From contig JAQYWO010000042.1 in NCBI GenBank assembly GCA_029379215.1, positions 1 to 40,717 on the forward strand: a DNA stretch of 40,717 bases, given 5' to 3'. The DNA is from Rhizonema sp. PD37 (lineage in GTDB: Bacteria > Cyanobacteriota > Cyanobacteriia > Cyanobacteriales > Nostocaceae). The notes under the pieces were generated by a model. That model did no database searches, was not told where the DNA came from, and saw nothing but the letters and a program-made list of their open reading frames with translations. Shown here in pieces: positions 33,134 through 40,717 of this stretch (the first letter of the stretch is position 1; every line of letters begins with the position of its first letter). The position numbers were made by a program, and so were the translations under genes.

Positions 33134-35152
33134 TTAAGGTGTAACTTGCTTGTAGTCGAACCACAAAGCTAAAGTAACTGCCACCCAAATTGGTGTAATA
33201 TCTTCATCTCTGACTTCGTTCCCTGTTGATATCAATCGCTGATAAGCTGTTTGTAAGAAATCTAAATCAATGTACTTTTCCAAGTATTTGATCTGATGAG
33301 ACATCACTTCATTTAGAATTTGGCGATCGCGATTCAACAGTCCATCGTCGAAATTAGCTGATAAATCTGCTTTTCCTCCACGCCATTGAACTTTTGTTGG
33401 TAAGATTCCTTCTAAAGCACGACGCATCACCATTCTTCCCCATCCTTGGTATAACTTCTGATCGGAAGGTAATGCTAGACAAAATTCAATTAGACGCTTA
33501 TCCATGAATGGATGACGAGCTTCCAAAGAAAACATCGCCGCATATTGATCCACTCGTTCTAAAGTATAAGGCAACACACCTTGAGTCAGACCACGCCAAT
33601 GTTGTTCTTTAGCGGTGAGGGGTTCAGTACTCAATGCACCAAACTTCTGGATTCGCTCATCTAAACCAATAAGTTCTGCAAAGTTACCTTTGACGAGGGG
33701 AGTTTGGGAAACAAAGGAATTTGTAACTTTTCTTTGTTTACGCTGCAAAAGTTGTTGTACTTGTTCTAATACAGGTTTTATTCCATGATTTATAATCAAC
33801 TGTTTGCGCGAAACACCAAAATGTTTGTGGATCAGTCTTACTCCCTCGAAGAATGCTCTCCAACGGAACTTCTTCGCGAAATCCTTCAAATATGGCAGTC
33901 CATAATTCCTAAATGCGGCATTAGGTGAAATATTAAAATGTGGTGAAAATGCTTGAACTTCCTGTATACAAGTTTTCCAATTGCCTTGACGTGCTAATTC
34001 GGTAAGTCTACTTGCTCCGTGGCAAACTGTTGTATCTCCATCAAAACCATCAAGAGAAATCCGTAATCCTAGTTCTTTCAAAGCGCGGTTGACAATCCAA
34101 GGATAAAAATGACTCGGACCCAAAAGAGCTTCATCTTCGTAGCGAAAAATGCTATCCAAGTGAGATAACGGACCAACCTCGTCACCGTAAACGTAATGAG
34201 GTGTCAATCCCCCCTGCTCTAGCACCGCATTTATGAAAGGACGCTCGTCACACTCGGTAATTGTATCAAAAATAGTGGAGATTGTGTGTAGTGATTTCTT
34301 TTTTTTCGTAAGTAAATCCCGCGCCACACAGGTAACAGCAGAAGAATCTAATCCACCGCTCAACTGGCTGGCAATGGGGAAAGCACTACGTAAGCGACAA
34401 CGTACTGCTTCTGTAAAAATTTCCCGAAATTTATCTGCGTAAGCCTGATCGGAATCCATCTTCATCTCACGATGGGGATCGAGTTCCCAGTAAGACTTGA
34501 TCTTGATTCCTGACTGACTGATCACCATACTGTGAGCAGGGGGAAGCCGCAGGATATCTTGATAACTAGTGATGGCTCTGTCTTCCATCGTAAATGTTAA
34601 GTAGTCAGCAATTCTTACCTCATTGAGTTGACGCGGAACTTGTTGTAAACATAGTAACGCCTTGATTTCTGAAGCAAACAGAAAGGTTTGACTTGGTTGA
34701 TAAAAGTAATAAAAAGGCTTAACTCCAAGATGGTCTCTAGCGCAGAAAACCGACTGTTGCTGCTTATCCCAAATAGCAAAGGCAAAATCACCTAAAAGAT
34801 TTTCTGGACAAGACTCCTGCCACTTTTCATAAGCAGCTAATATTAACTGGCTATCCGTAATTTTTTCGGCTGCACAATTATTCAATTTTAACGTGTTGAT
34901 CAGTTCATCACGGTTATCTATGCGAGCATCTGAGGTAATAGTTAAATTACCTGTCGAGCCTGTAAATGGTAACTTTTCTAACAAGGATTCGGGAGTAGTC
35001 CACAGCATCCGATGCCCAAAACCGATCGCCCTATCTATCCAGATGTCTGCACCATCAGGTCCTCTATGGGTCAAGGTTTCTACCATAATTCCCAAGTCTT
35101 CCCTATCTACAGGGCGATCATTGAGATAGTAGATACCCATGATGCCACTCAT
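33134..35152 (-). CDS. Asparagine-synthetase-like lasso cyclase (cluster B)
   Basis: A 672-residue paralog of 26170-28215. It has the same MSGIMG start in place of MCGI (no glutaminase nucleophile), the same GDFAFAIWD and ARDHLGVKPFYY segments in the N-terminal domain, and PP-loop SGGLDSSA at 265-272, the same position as in cluster A. Expected role: ATP-dependent macrolactam formation on precursor B between the core N-terminus and an acidic side chain (Asp at core position 9 is the candidate). Its ATG overlaps the stop of the B2 gene (ATGA-type overlap), indicating translational coupling. Confidence 0.87.
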   Translation of the reverse strand: MSGIMGIYYLNDRPVDREDLGIMVETLTHRGPDGADIWIDRAIGFGHRMLWTTPESLLEKLPFTGSTGNLTITSDARIDNRDELINTLKLNNCAAEKITDSQLILAAYEKWQESCPENLLGDFAFAIWDKQQQSVFCARDHLGVKPFYYFYQPSQTFLFASEIKALLCLQQVPRQLNEVRIADYLTFTMEDRAITSYQDILRLPPAHSMVISQSGIKIKSYWELDPHREMKMDSDQAYADKFREIFTEAVRCRLRSAFPIASQLSGGLDSSAVTCVARDLLTKKKKSLHTISTIFDTITECDERPFINAVLEQGGLTPHYVYGDEVGPLSHLDSIFRYEDEALLGPSHFYPWIVNRALKELGLRISLDGFDGDTTVCHGASRLTELARQGNWKTCIQEVQAFSPHFNISPNAAFRNYGLPYLKDFAKKFRWRAFFEGVRLIHKHFGVSRKQLIINHGIKPVLEQVQQLLQRKQRKVTNSFVSQTPLVKGNFAELIGLDERIQKFGALSTEPLTAKEQHWRGLTQGVLPYTLERVDQYAAMFSLEARHPFMDKRLIEFCLALPSDQKLYQGWGRMVMRRALEGILPTKVQWRGGKADLSANFDDGLLNRDRQILNEVMSHQIKYLEKYIDLDFLQTAYQRLISTGNEVRDEDITPIWVAVTLALWFDYKQVTP

Positions 35153-35601
35153 AAACTGGCTCCTTCAAAAGATGGCAGTGGAATAAACCGAGAAAGGTCT
35201 GTAAGATAACCGATCGCCACTTGTCCCTGATACTCAATCCAAGCATGAGCTTCTAGTGTCCCTCCTTCTCCTTTGGCGACGCCAATACGGAGTTCAGGAT
35301 GGTAACCATAACTGTTCATTAGCACTTGAGTTGTTAAAGCACGTGCAAGACACTTTGCATGCCCAGGCATATAACGTGTTGCTACGTTAACAGCCCAAAC
35401 AATTTTGCTGATAGAAATTTGGCTTTTAGAGGAAGTGGGGAGGTGAAAATCCAGGTTACTCATTTTTTGCTGGAGTTTTAGTACATTCCGAAAGGGTAGA
35501 AGCCGTAGCCCAAATCTCATGACTCCCAGTAAAACAAAGGCGGTAGCTAAGAGTGTGACATCGCTACCTGTTAGTCTAAACAAATCACGTAGTTGTCTCA
35601 T
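35149..35601 (-). CDS. Lasso B2 leader peptidase, transglutaminase-like (cluster B)
   Basis: A 150-residue protein of the Transglut_core3 (PF13471) type. Catalytic Cys84 lies in GHAKCLARAL and His119 in EAHAWIEYQG; IVWAVNVATRYMPG before the cysteine is typical of the family. These enzymes cleave the leader just after the conserved -2 threonine region, guided by a PqqD partner. The start overlaps the PqqD gene by 17 bases and the stop overlaps the cyclase start by 4, so the three are tightly coupled. This is the only intact B2 in the window; cluster A keeps only a fragment (28228-28360). Confidence 0.88.
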   Translation of the reverse strand: MRQLRDLFRLTGSDVTLLATAFVLLGVMRFGLRLLPFRNVLKLQQKMSNLDFHLPTSSKSQISISKIVWAVNVATRYMPGHAKCLARALTTQVLMNSYGYHPELRIGVAKGEGGTLEAHAWIEYQGQVAIGYLTDLSRFIPLPSFEGASL

Positions 35602-35899
35602 TGCTCACCTCAATTAACCCTGCAACTTCCAGATTATGAAGCAGTGCTAACAAATCCAAAGTGCAAACTTCTGGTTCTACTTCGTACTCTGAAATTAGCG
35701 TTTGTTTCACATCTATAACTGATTTTGGTTGCTGAATCAAGTTCCAAATCCGCGCTCCTACCTCATTCAAACCGTGGTACACGCCTGACTGGAGACTGAG
35801 AACGACTGCTTCCCCTCCCAGATCGGAAGATATTTGATTTGACGCTGCTACCACTATCGATGATTCAGAAATTTTAGATTCTATTTGTTTCAAAGTCAT
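35585..35899 (-). CDS. PqqD-like leader-binding protein, lasso B1 (cluster B)
   Basis: A 104-residue protein with the PqqD/RRE fold: GGEAVVLSLQSGVYHGLNEV (about 29-48) for the beta-strands and turn, then ARIWNLIQQPKSVIDVKQTL and a C-terminal helix ending HNLEVAGLIEV. It recognises the leader of the precursor and presents it to B2. ATG 35899 is chosen; a TTG at 35908 nine bases upstream is also possible, since AAGGA sits between the ideal spacings of both. It is the first gene of cluster B, about 470 bases from the conserved block at 36373-36487. Confidence 0.85.
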   Translation of the reverse strand: MTLKQIESKISESSIVVAASNQISSDLGGEAVVLSLQSGVYHGLNEVGARIWNLIQQPKSVIDVKQTLISEYEVEPEVCTLDLLALLHNLEVAGLIEVSNETTT

Positions 35900-36035
35900 A
35901 TAAAACAAAATTCCTTTTGGTTATGCATATAAGTTGGCTTTGAGGTCATATAGTTATTTTTTGACAACTACCCAACAAGTTTGCTTTCAATATCTCTATG
36001 ATGTTACCGACTCTTTGCCAGACTTCACATATTTT

Positions 36036-36061
36036 AAACCGCAATTTTTTGATTGCGGTTT
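36036..36061. other. Strong hairpin upstream of cluster B
   Basis: AAACCGCAAT (36036-36045) and ATTGCGGTTT (36052-36061) are perfect 10-bp arms around TTTTTG. It lies about 140 bases upstream of the PqqD start and might be a 5' leader structure on the minus strand. There is no clean U-run. Confidence 0.55.
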
Positions 36062-36075
36062 GTGCAAATTACACT

Positions 36076-36140
36076 ACCACTATAAACAGCTTTACTTTTG
36101 ATTAGTAGACCATCACCACTATAAACCGCATACAGCTTTA
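36076..36140. repeat. Direct repeat pair upstream of cluster B
   Basis: ACCACTATAAAC then CAGCTTTA occurs at 36076-36094 (the two parts overlapping by the C) and at 36115-36140 (separated by CGCATA). Two copies of ACCACTATAAAC 39 bases apart upstream of an operon could be binding sites for a regulator. Confidence 0.45.
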
Positions 36141-36185
36141 TCCCAAAAGTCTCTTTTAGCAGAGGTTATACCAAGAATAACCTTC

Positions 36186-36227
36186 ATGTTTTTAAAGATT
36201 ATAGTCTATTAGTTTGTTTAAAAACAT
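36186..36227. other. 11-bp inverted repeat upstream of cluster B
   Basis: ATGTTTTTAAA (36186-36196) and TTTAAAAACAT (36217-36227) are perfect arms 20 bases apart. It could be a regulator site or an AT-rich hairpin. No counterpart is seen upstream of cluster A. Confidence 0.5.
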
Positions 36228-36372
36228 TAGTGGTAAGGTCTTAAGGTTAACTGATTAAATTATTAAGATGCTGGTAGATGTAATGTCAACAATTAGCCCT
36301 GTGTGCAATTTTCTTCTTGGTGCGCTGTTACAGAACACAGCAGTAAATAATAACACCATCGCAAACTCAGTA

Positions 36373-36487
36373 TTGAAAACTTCTACTGTACTTACGTATG
36401 TCTATATTATTGCAAAGTCTACACTATTCACCGATAGATGCTTAAGCTTTATGGAAAAAATATCATTACTTGAAGAATATGTAAATA
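36373..36487 (-). promoter_or_regulatory. Conserved block upstream of cluster B
   Basis: Counterpart of 28751-28856, with an insertion of about 11 bases in the middle. The best-kept parts on the minus strand are TGTAGACTTTGCAATAATATAGAC and the region around CCATAAAG. Both blocks lie about 470-540 bases before the first gene of their cluster. Likely a duplicated promoter or leader segment. Confidence 0.5.
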
Positions 36488-36735
36488 TGTCATGAAAGCT
36501 TCATTAAGGAATTTTGATTAAGTATAGATATGTCCTGTTGTCTTTTTTTTAACTTACTCACTTAGTAATCCGAAAAAGAGAGTAATTATATACATTATGG
36601 ACATCTTTCTTTGGGTAGAGATTTAAAAAAAAAGTAGATATTTGGGCGGCAATTTAAGTTCAAATGCTCCTAGACAAAGAAATTGTTTATAAGGAACGCG
36701 ATCGCACTACAGGCACGCCTTTGACTATCAAAGCT

Positions 36736-37053
36736 TCACACTTCATCCTTCTTGAGTAAAGCCATCCACATGTCTGGCGGATCGGCATAATAGTCAATTT
36801 CCTCCACTCGGTATTTACAAGCACTCGAGCCATTTTGGAAAATAATGTAATCCCCACTTTTGATACCTCTACCCTGTCCTGTCATATAACCTTCTGTCTG
36901 GTTATTTGCAGGTTCAAATATGTAGTCACGTCCACAAACCAATTGGGTATAGTCGTATGTTTTGTTTTTATGCTGTTTTGGTTTAGTCAATATCAAATTA
37001 ATGAGCGATGAAACAATAACATTGAGGTTGATGCCTGATCTGGTAGAAAACAT
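36736..37053 (-). CDS. Hypothetical protein, 105 residues
   Basis: Not recognised with certainty. The composition is protein-like: YDYTQLVCGRDYIFEPANNQ, then GIKSGDYIIFQNGSSACKYR and VEEIDYYADPPDMWMALLKK. The second half reads as a small all-beta domain (GDYI, KYRVEEIDYY) of the kind seen in short cyanobacterial hypothetical proteins. There is no signal peptide; the N-terminal 20 residues (NVIVSSLINLIL) are moderately hydrophobic. The start has no evident Shine-Dalgarno and could be further downstream. It lies alone between cluster B's upstream region and the tRNA gene. Confidence 0.6.
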   Translation of the reverse strand: MFSTRSGINLNVIVSSLINLILTKPKQHKNKTYDYTQLVCGRDYIFEPANNQTEGYMTGQGRGIKSGDYIIFQNGSSACKYRVEEIDYYADPPDMWMALLKKDEV

Positions 37054-37541
37054 ATAAAGAGTGGGATATAGAGAATGTTTACAATCGCACTTCGGGTTTG
37101 ATCAATCTATCTAGTCGGATAAAGCATACGCTCGCACCAATTATAAGCGGCTACAGGCAGTCAACACGAGCGACTTTATCAAGAAGATAGGAAGAGCGAC
37201 GTCAGGAGGACTTCAGACGCAACAAAGCAGCGCTTCTGTATGGCAATCAACTTAGTCCCACGCCACTTGCGATCGTCTGCCCTGAAACTCTTTCACCAGT
37301 TGTGGGGGCAACAAACACGACCGTGCTAGTTCCCCGATGTTTTCGGGGGAGATCGAGGAGTCGTCTGCTGCGAATAATTTAGAAATGACAGGAAAAACTG
37401 TTAAAAATCAGATTGACAGCAAAATTAGCTTACTGTTCACGATATTTGAGGTTAAATCTTTGATATTTACTCAAAATCGGCTTTCAAACTACTTGACATA
37501 ACCCTGGTGATCGCTGTTATATTAGTAAGCGTTGCAATTGT
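37054..37541. other. Spacer upstream of tRNA-Gln
   Basis: No intact gene. The part at 37080-37390 is less AT-rich than its surroundings and may be decayed coding sequence, but nothing recognisable can be read. A hairpin CCCCGA (37332-37337) and TCGGGG (37343-37348) lies inside it. The tRNA promoter is probably close to 37495-37525 (TTGACA at 37494, TATATT at 37518). Confidence 0.45.
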
Positions 37542-37613
37542 TGGGGCGTAGCCAAGTGGTAAGGCAGCGGGTTTTGGTCCCGCCATCCCTAGGTTCGAAT
37601 CCTAGCGCCCCAG
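37542..37613 (+). tRNA. trnQ: tRNA-Gln (anticodon TTG)
   Basis: The 72-base cloverleaf has acceptor arms TGGGGCG (37542-37548) and CGCCCCA (37606-37612) and discriminator G at 37613. The anticodon stem GCGGG/CCCGC encloses loop TTTTGGT with anticodon TTG, reading CAA/CAG glutamine codons. The T arm has GGTTCGAAT. The U1-A72 pair is the usual bacterial tRNA-Gln identity feature. CCA is not encoded. Confidence 0.95.
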
Positions 37614-38134
37614 TACATTAGGTTAAGCATTCATGTTTAACCTACAAATATATTTAGTAAAATAGTTGATAGGCAAAGCCTCAAGAGCAAAAATGTGTAT
37701 TTAGCGAAATAGGGCATGGGAGAAATATTGTGCTGGTAAATACTATTTTATTCATTTCTTGCTCACTACTTCTAGCTGTATACATTTAATTGACATCATC
37801 TTTACGTTAAATGAAATCTTTATACATTTTGCTTAAGTAAGTGCTAAATAAACTAACTAATTTGGCTTGCGTAATGCTACTGTATATATAGTGCATCGCT
37901 CCACATTTATCTATATATCGAATACTTGAGACAGGGTGAGGGATCTATCCAATAAGTTTTTAACAACACTCAAGGAAACCTTGAAATTGTTCGGACTGCT
38001 TGAGTAGTCAGTGAATTCAGTAATTGACCTGGGTGCTTGGGAAAACTTGGCAGTCAGACACAATAATATGTGCCGAGTTGCAACTGAAACGTGCAATTGC
38101 GTAAGGAATCCAAGTAAGAAAATATACTATTACT
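37614..38134. other. Upstream region of the Wzc-like gene
   Basis: There is no gene in 521 bases. It should carry the promoter of the 38135 gene. The stretch 37790-37850 contains TTAAATGAAATCTTTATACA, which faintly recalls TAAATGCTACATCTTTATGA in the cluster A block, but the match is too short to rely on. TATATATAG occurs at 37882-37890. Confidence 0.4.
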
Positions 38135-40357
38135 ATGCTGAAAACCGAGAAATATCCTCGCCCATTGTCACAAGTTAATGCTGCCCAGTTAAGTAATCCA
38201 GAGGAAGAAGGAGGATTAAACCTGGGTCAAGTTGGAGCATCTCTTCGCCGTCGAGCACTGTTGATTGCTGGTGTCACAGGTGTCATGGCAACGGCAGCAG
38301 TGTTGAAGGCAGAATCAGATCCTCCTGTGTATCAAGGCGAGTTCGAGATTTTAACGAAGCCTGTCACTGGTGAGAGTCAGGCCATATCCAATGTTCCGCA
38401 AACTTTAAGCTCCGAACAAGGAATTGCAACGCCTGAGAGATTACAACCAGTTGAAACAACAATAAAAGTTTTACAAAGTCCTGTAGTCTTAGATCCTGTA
38501 ATTAAAAAGCTACAGGATAAATATCAGAAAAAATATCCAAAGTTAGATTTTAGGTATGACTCAGTTGTTGCCGGCTTAACAATTGCATCAAAACAGCAAA
38601 ATATCTTAGAGGTGGAATTTGTAAGTCCTAAAGAAGATGTCGCTAAGGATTTCCTTAAGTTACTTGCTGACTCATATCTAGAGTATAGTTTAGCGGAACG
38701 TCAAAGCGATGTTAAGCAGGCAATAGACTTTGTTGAAGTACAGAAAAAGCCCCTAGAGCAACGAGTTCAACTTTGGCAAGAACGGCTGCGAACGCTTAGA
38801 CAAGTCAACAACTTGGTAGATCCAACACTGAAGGCGCAAGAAATCTCTACTCACATTGCTACCTTAACGCAAGAGCGATTAGAGAATCGGGTGCAGTTAG
38901 AACAGATGACAGTCAAGTATCAGGGCTTGCAAAGTGAGTTTGCCAAACAACCAAGCGCAGCAGCTAGTAACTCAGTGTTGAGTGACAATCCTCGCTACCA
39001 AAAGCTACTGGATCAAATTCTGGATGTGAATGCTCAGATTGGCAAACGTTCATCTGTATATACGGATGAAGAAGAAGGCATGAAACGTCTTAACGAACAA
39101 AAAGCATTCATGCTCTCAATGCTCGAGCATGAAAGGGCACGGGTTAATAGAGACTTTCAAAGCCGTATAAATGATCTGCAAGCGCGGGATAAATACTTAG
39201 GAGAAAAAGTAAATAGTCTTAATGGATACTTGAGAGGTTTGGCAACTGTTAGCCGTGAATACGATAATATTCAGCGAGAATTAAAAATTGCCACTGATGG
39301 TCTGAATCAATTTTTAACCAAGGAACAATCATTGCGAATCGAGGAAGCGCAAAAGCAGCAACCTTGGAAGTTACTAGATCCTAAACTCACGAAAGTGACT
39401 GAACCTCAGGCTGTTTCCAGCGGTGCTAAGAGAAACTTGGCTCTAGGAGGAGCGTTAGGCTTGCTGTTGGGTGTAGGAGCCGCTTTAGTTGTGGATAAGC
39501 TCAGCAATGTCTTCTACTCTTCTAAAGAAATCAAAGAAGCTTCTTTACTGCCACTACTAGGAGTTGTGCCTTTCAAAAAAGAACTGGGAGCTTCAGATTT
39601 GCAAGAACTGGATGGTGCGCTTCAACAAGCAGCTCGTGTCTCGTTTTTTGAAGTTTTTCGCTCTCTTTACACCAATATTCTGCTTCTGGGTTCGGATACA
39701 CCAATTCGATCGCTTGTCATTAGTTCACCAGGACAAGAAGACGGCAAGTCCACTGTCGCAATACACTTAGCGCTTGCAGCTGCAGCAATGGGACAACGAG
39801 TATTGCTAGTGGATGCAAATCTACGTTATCCCACACTACACAAACGTGTTGGACTAATGAACATTCAAGGGTTGACTGATGTCATTTCACAAGATCTAGA
39901 CTGGAGCAATGTGATCGAGCGATCGCCCTTAGAAGACAACCTGTTTGTTTTAGCTGCAGGGCCAATACCACCTGATTCTGTGAGGTTACTTGCATCTCAG
40001 AAAATGCAGGATTTGATGAACGAGCTACAAGCCTCGTTCGACTTAGTGATTTACGATACACCACCGATGGTCGGTTTTGCTGATGCAAACTTGCTAGCTG
40101 CTAATACCAATGGAGCTATACTGGTTGCGGGATTGGGTAAACTCAAACGTACCGTATTCCAGCAAGCATTAGAGGAAATCCAAGTATCTGGTACTCCTAT
40201 CTTAGGGGTAGTCGCTAATAAGTCTAAAGAAGCCACACCTGCTGCTTACAGCCACTATCAGAAGTATTACAAACAAAGCGTCAGCAGCGATTCGGTTGGT
40301 GAGGGCGAACAAAGGAATTCAGTGTCCGCTTCTTCTACCAGAATTAATAGACGCTAA
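38135..40357 (+). CDS. Wzc-like polysaccharide co-polymerase with BY-kinase domain
   Basis: A 740-residue protein with Wzz-type chain-length domain and tyrosine kinase. TM1 is about 41-57, a periplasmic coiled-coil domain spans about 60-430 (with a heptad-like stretch near 190-390), and TM2 is about 435-453. The cytosolic ATPase follows: Walker A PGQEDGKSTV (532-541), Walker A' VLLVDANLRYP (556-566) and Walker B LVIYDTPPM (637-645). A C-terminal tyrosine cluster (Y705, Y708, Y711, Y712 in YSHYQKYYKQ) is the expected autophosphorylation site. It controls polymerisation and export of surface polysaccharide with Wzy and an outer-membrane Wza channel. No wza or wzb lies nearby. It probably serves the locus at 1-20064. 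Confidence 0.9.
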   Translation: MLKTEKYPRPLSQVNAAQLSNPEEEGGLNLGQVGASLRRRALLIAGVTGVMATAAVLKAESDPPVYQGEFEILTKPVTGESQAISNVPQTLSSEQGIATPERLQPVETTIKVLQSPVVLDPVIKKLQDKYQKKYPKLDFRYDSVVAGLTIASKQQNILEVEFVSPKEDVAKDFLKLLADSYLEYSLAERQSDVKQAIDFVEVQKKPLEQRVQLWQERLRTLRQVNNLVDPTLKAQEISTHIATLTQERLENRVQLEQMTVKYQGLQSEFAKQPSAAASNSVLSDNPRYQKLLDQILDVNAQIGKRSSVYTDEEEGMKRLNEQKAFMLSMLEHERARVNRDFQSRINDLQARDKYLGEKVNSLNGYLRGLATVSREYDNIQRELKIATDGLNQFLTKEQSLRIEEAQKQQPWKLLDPKLTKVTEPQAVSSGAKRNLALGGALGLLLGVGAALVVDKLSNVFYSSKEIKEASLLPLLGVVPFKKELGASDLQELDGALQQAARVSFFEVFRSLYTNILLLGSDTPIRSLVISSPGQEDGKSTVAIHLALAAAAMGQRVLLVDANLRYPTLHKRVGLMNIQGLTDVISQDLDWSNVIERSPLEDNLFVLAAGPIPPDSVRLLASQKMQDLMNELQASFDLVIYDTPPMVGFADANLLAANTNGAILVAGLGKLKRTVFQQALEEIQVSGTPILGVVANKSKEATPAAYSHYQKYYKQSVSSDSVGEGEQRNSVSASSTRINRR

Positions 40358-40374
40358 ACTGACTCAACCACAAA

Positions 40375-40402
40375 AGGGCAAATTGCGATCGCAATTCGCC
40401 CT
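40375..40402. terminator. Palindrome after the Wzc-like gene
   Basis: AGGGC, one mismatched base, and AATTGCGATCGCAATT, then GCCCT form a nearly perfect 28-base palindrome centred on a HIP1 site, 17 bases after the stop. There is no T-run on the plus strand; on the minus strand TTTTG follows, so it could end the convergent gene as well. Terminator role is tentative. Confidence 0.45.
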
Positions 40403-40524
40403 AAACCATGAGTATCCACAAGCAAAAGAACGCAGAACACATAGGTGAATAAAATTCGTAATAATTACGAGTGAAATTACCATGAGGCTATGCTGCCCGT
40501 ATTATTGTATTTTAATGAGAAAGA

Positions 40525-40571
40525 ACGCAGAACTCAGGATAAGATGATGTTAAACGTTCTGAGTTCTGCGT
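40525..40571. repeat. 13-bp inverted repeat with 21-base loop
   Basis: ACGCAGAACTCAG (40525-40537) and CTGAGTTCTGCGT (40559-40571) are perfect arms. The left arm resembles an upstream direct copy, AACGCAGAACACA (about 40430-40442). It lies between convergent genes and may be a terminator stem or dispersed repeat. Confidence 0.6.
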
Positions 40572-40609
40572 CTACGAATTGTTTTCACATTCTGTACAAC
40601 TGACTTCGT

Positions 40610-40717
40610 TTAGGCGATCAGATCGCCTCTAATTAACACATCAATGGACAAATGCGGATAAACAGTAAACCAAAAAGTTTTCCCACTCGGGCGATCGCGA
40701 GGCCTGCCATAAGGATC
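40610..40717 (-). CDS. C-terminal end of an unrecognised protein (partial)
   Basis: A minus-strand frame enters at the right edge and stops at TAA 40610-40612, giving 35 residues: DPYGRPRDRPSGKTFWFTVY, then PHLSIDVLIRGDLIA. The composition and the beta-like FWFTVYPHLSIDVLI pattern look protein-like, and codons include a HIP1 site. The family is not recognised. The last codons overlap a palindrome, AGGCGATC/GATCGCCT (40612-40628). The 5' end lies outside the window. Confidence 0.55.
   Translation of the reverse strand, partial: DPYGRPRDRPSGKTFWFTVYPHLSIDVLIRGDLIA

Noticed and set aside
36268..36495. Plus-strand open frame of 75 codons
   Set aside because: It covers the block that is conserved upstream of cluster A, where the corresponding frame is not kept, and it has no ribosome site. 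The conservation is better explained as non-coding.
36664..36759. Small plus-strand frame of 31 codons containing a HIP1 site
   Set aside because: No ribosome site, no recognisable features, and it overlaps the end of the opposite-strand hypothetical gene.
37080..37390. Decayed transposase or other gene
   Set aside because: Base composition hints at former coding sequence, but no frame gives a recognisable protein segment.

Overview
The window looks like chromosome from a filamentous, probably heterocyst-forming cyanobacterium (Nostocales). The evidence is many HIP1 octamers (GCGATCGC), heptameric tandem repeats of the cyanobacterial STRR type (28965-29019 and 33013-33040), AT-rich spacers full of palindromic repeats, and the overall protein flavour. 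No species is assigned. Everything here is read by eye; no homology search was run.

Region 1 (1-20064) is an exopolysaccharide/cell-surface glycan locus. It starts with the tail of a probable membrane protein, then a hexapeptide acetyltransferase, UDP-galactopyranose mutase (glf), eight glycosyltransferases (one GT2, six clear GT4/GT-B, one unusual GT-A-like), an FkbM-family methyltransferase and a Wzy/ligase-like membrane polymerase. Two paralogous exported beta-helix proteins (Pectate_lyase_3 type) lie on the opposite strand in the middle. The spacer at 6751-7410 holds nested small mobile repeats, including a 166-bp MITE-like element with 20-bp terminal inverted repeats and a 10-bp direct repeat on each side.

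Region 2 (20189-36500, all minus strand) is the most interesting part: two tandem, clearly paralogous RiPP gene clusters of lasso-peptide type. Each has a precursor with a lasso-type leader (Y-x2-P-x-L-x3-G-x5-T-x), an asparagine-synthetase-like cyclase lacking the N-terminal glutaminase cysteine, an HPr-kinase-like protein and an ABC exporter. Cluster B (29205-35899) also has a PqqD-type leader-binding protein and a transglutaminase-like leader peptidase (B2). Cluster A (20189-28368) instead has a fusion of a type-I phosphoribosyltransferase domain to a C-terminal PqqD-like domain, plus a family-5 nucleotidyltransferase. Its own B2 gene survives only as a decayed fragment upstream of the cyclase, so the single intact B2 of cluster B may serve both precursors. 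Both precursors have unusually long cores (about 50 residues, two cysteines each) with aligned Gly-3 and Asp-9. A related block of about 110 bp lies upstream of both clusters and may carry their promoters.

Region 3 (36736-40717) holds a small hypothetical protein, tRNA-Gln(UUG), a Wzc/BY-kinase-type polysaccharide co-polymerase that probably works with the region 1 locus, and the 3' end of an unrecognised gene running in from the right edge. The RiPP pair therefore sits between the glycan-assembly genes and a probable export regulator.
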